A DNA stretch of 5,895 bases. Origin: Pseudomonadota bacterium (lineage in GTDB: Bacteria; Pseudomonadota; Alphaproteobacteria; Parvibaculales; Parvibaculaceae). Within the stretch, counting starts at the first letter, position 1. The number at the start of each line of letters is the position of its first letter. Shown piece by piece: positions 4,826 to 5,895 of this stretch. A program made the position numbers and the translations under genes. The stretch lies in NCBI GenBank assembly GCA_021780275.1, contig JAJXZC010000221.1:1-5895 (forward strand), written 5' to 3'. Below the pieces are notes generated by a model. It was not told the DNA's origin. It worked only from the letters and a program-made list of their open reading frames with translations, and did no database searches.

Positions 4826-4899
4826 GGCCTCGTGGCGGAGTGGTTACGCAGAGGACTGCAAATCCTTCTATCCCGGTTCGATTCCGGGCGAGGCCTCCA
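4826..4899 (+). tRNA. tRNA-Cys (anticodon GCA)
   Basis: A 74-base cloverleaf on the plus strand. Acceptor GGCCTCG pairs with CGAGGCC, the D-stem is GCG/CGC, the anticodon stem GAGGA/TCCTT with loop CTGCAAA reads GCA, the T-arm is CCCGG/CCGGG with TTCGATT, the discriminator is T (the identity base expected for tRNA-Cys), and CCA is encoded. It converges on the SDR gene, whose stop lies 36 bases downstream. Confidence 0.98.
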
Positions 4900-4902
4900 T
4901 TC

Positions 4903-4927
4903 GGGCAGCCGGCCGGACCGCGTGCCC
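4903..4927 (+). terminator. Weak stem-loop after tRNA-Cys
   Basis: GGGCA (4903-4907) pairs with TGCCC (4923-4927) around a 15-base G+C-rich loop that holds the palindrome CCGGCCGG. It lies between the tRNA end and the convergent SDR stop. The stem is short and no T-run follows, so this is only a positional candidate. Confidence 0.22.
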
Positions 4928-4935
4928 TGCGCGCG

Positions 4936-5754
4936 CTAGGGCTGCTCAGAGCGCTGCCTGCCTAAGGCTTTTTTGGCGCGGTTCACCGCATAATCCATGA
5001 GTTTGAACTTGGCGGCATAGGGCAGCGCGCGGATAAATTTCGACAGCGCCGTCAATTGCCAGGGAAAGGCGATCTCGAATCCGCCGCGTTCGAATCCGTC
5101 GCAGATGATTTTCGCCGCCGCCTCTGGCTCGATTTTATAAGGCTGGGCGAAATCCTTTTCCTGGTCGGTCATCGCCGTGCGGACGAAGCCGTGATTGATG
5201 ACCTGGAGCGTGACTCCGGCCTCGCGATACATCTGCGATAGCGCTTCGGCCATATAGATGAGCGCCGCCTTGGAGGAGCCGTAAATCGCCGAAGACGGCA
5301 GGCCGTTATAGCCGGCAAGCGAGGCGTTTATGGCGATCTGGCCGCGGTGGCGCTGCGCCATCGCCGCCAGCAGCGGGTCGAGGCAGTTGGCAGTGCCTTG
5401 AACGTTGACCGCATAAGTTTGAGCGACCAAGGCGGCGTCGAAGCCTTCGCGCTCGACATGAAGCGACAGGCCGGCGTTGAGAAAAGCCAGCGCAATCGGT
5501 CCCTGATCTTTCTCAATCTGCGCGATCAGCGTTCGATTGCCGCCCGTGTCCCGCACGTCGCCGGGATAGGCGAAGATCTGCGCCGGGCGGGTTGCGGCGA
5601 GCTCTCTCAAGTCATCGGCACGGCGCGCCATGGCCGCGACGCTATAGCCGCGCTCGGCCAACTCGATGACGACGGCACGGCCGATGCCGGAACTGGCGCC
5701 GCTGACGAAAGCGATGCCGTCGCTCGGCTTGGCCCGGTAGCTTTTCTTGCTCAT
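4936..5754 (-). CDS. Classical short-chain dehydrogenase/reductase (SDR)
   Basis: 272 residues from ATG 5752-5754 to TAG 4936-4938. It is an NAD(P)-dependent oxidoreductase with a Rossmann fold, cytosolic, substrate unknown. All core elements are visible: cofactor motif SGASSGIG (18-25, the TGxxxGxG site), a basic pair Arg44-Arg45 after the second strand (ARR), which in this family favours NADP(H), Asp66-Val67 (GDV), NAG (93-95), and the tetrad Asn117, Ser145, Tyr158 and Lys162 (YxxxK with YGSSK). The usual Pro-Gly after the catalytic strand is His188-Gly189 (INHGFVRT). The C-terminal 40 residues are basic (ALSKFIRALPYAAKFK, NRAKKALGRQR) and may associate with membrane lipids. Many such SDRs are annotated as acyl or sterol-type reductases, but nothing here fixes that. 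The ribosome site is weak (a G-rich stretch about 6-15 bases upstream). It is divergent from the gene at the right edge. Confidence 0.95.
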   Translation of the reverse strand: MSKKSYRAKPSDGIAFVSGASSGIGRAVVIELAERGYSVAAMARRADDLRELAATRPAQIFAYPGDVRDTGGNRTLIAQIEKDQGPIALAFLNAGLSLHVEREGFDAALVAQTYAVNVQGTANCLDPLLAAMAQRHRGQIAINASLAGYNGLPSSAIYGSSKAALIYMAEALSQMYREAGVTLQVINHGFVRTAMTDQEKDFAQPYKIEPEAAAKIICDGFERGGFEIAFPWQLTALSKFIRALPYAAKFKLMDYAVNRAKKALGRQRSEQP

Positions 5755-5804
5755 GCGCCCGCACCACCCCGATCCATGACGGCAAAGCGCCTCACCGGCG
5801 CGGC

Positions 5805-5834
5805 TCGACAGGTCGCGCTGCGAGCTTTTATATA
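5805..5834 (+). promoter_or_regulatory. Probable promoter of the right-edge gene
   Basis: TCGACA (5805-5810, five of six to TTGACA) and TATATA (5829-5834) are separated by 18 bases. The start would be near 5841, about 20 bases before the ATG at 5863. Because the -10 is self-complementary it could also serve the divergent SDR gene, but no good -35 is seen for that direction. Confidence 0.5.
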
Positions 5835-5862
5835 GCCCATGATTTTGGTCAGGAATGCCAAT

Positions 5863-5895
5863 ATGCCGGTCCGGGAAAACGTTGTCGACGCCATC
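5863..5895 (+). CDS. Start of an unidentified gene, cut by the window edge
   Basis: ATG 5863-5865 opens a frame reading MPVRENVVDAI up to the last base. AGGA (5851-5854) lies eight bases upstream and a plausible promoter precedes it. An in-frame ATG at 5839 would add eight residues (MILVRNAN) but coincides with the predicted transcription start and lacks a ribosome site, so 5863 is preferred. Eleven residues are too few to assign a family. Confidence 0.5.
   Translation, partial: MPVRENVVDAI

Noticed and set aside
2650..4899. Four tRNA genes as possible integration sites of a genomic island
   Set aside because: The only repeats shared between the tRNAs are the normal T-arm bases (GCAGGTTCGA). 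I see no duplicated tRNA 3' end, integrase or phage gene, and the neighbours are housekeeping genes.
5347..5835. 162-residue plus-strand frame opposite the SDR gene, and similar antisense frames opposite Ku and the cold-shock gene
   Set aside because: They lie antisense to clearly real genes and show no family features. They are open only because of codon bias on the other strand.
1..5895. CRISPR array, insertion sequence, toxin-antitoxin pair, or a new defence system
   Set aside because: There are no regularly spaced direct repeats, transposase motifs or terminal inverted repeats, and the gene content is ordinary chromosomal backbone. The small genes at 1146 and 2426 are not paired in a toxin-antitoxin arrangement.

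Overview
The window looks like ordinary chromosome from an alphaproteobacterium, most likely of the order Hyphomicrobiales (Rhizobiales). This rests on high G+C, a tandem double cold-shock-domain protein, a small NDUFS4-type 'ETC complex I subunit', a bacterial Ku with a lysine/alanine/proline-rich tail, and an outer-membrane beta-barrel C-terminus of the kind common in that order. I cannot name the genus from the sequence alone.

Layout, left to right. (1) 1-174 (+): the last 57 codons of an outer-membrane beta-barrel protein. It converges on a stand-alone GAF-domain protein (197-700, -), which has a perfect TATAAT -10 box upstream. (2) 701-1145: a 445-base stretch with no credible gene, containing a clean 7-bp inverted repeat. 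(3) 1146-1355 (+): a 69-residue hypothetical protein, followed 63 bases later by the NHEJ end-binding protein Ku (1419-2372, +). Ku starts at a TTG set by a strong Shine-Dalgarno. A stem-loop zone then separates Ku from a convergent 48-residue membrane peptide (2426-2572, -). (4) 2650-4347 (-): a same-strand block, in transcription order: double cold-shock protein, exported DUF192 protein, tRNA-Pro(UGG), NDUFS4-like complex I subunit, tRNA-Arg(UCU). The spacings are short (47, 73, 32 and 18 bases), so one long transcript cut by tRNA-processing enzymes is plausible. (5) 4596-4899: tRNA-Asn(GUU, -) and tRNA-Cys(GCA, +), divergently arranged, each with a recognisable promoter. Strong hairpins lie between tRNA-Asn and the cold-shock gene. 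(6) 4936-5754 (-): a classical short-chain dehydrogenase/reductase. A divergent promoter and the first 11 codons of an unidentified + strand gene run off the right edge.

The genes do not form one pathway. The functions are DNA end joining (Ku), RNA chaperoning (cold-shock protein), respiration (complex I accessory subunit), translation (four tRNAs) and small-molecule redox (SDR). I found no transposase, integrase, CRISPR array or phage gene, and I do not see a previously undescribed multi-gene system. The points most worth a second look are the mRNA sandwiched between two tRNAs, the orphan GAF domain, the uncharacterised small gene next to Ku, and the hairpins downstream of tRNA-Asn.
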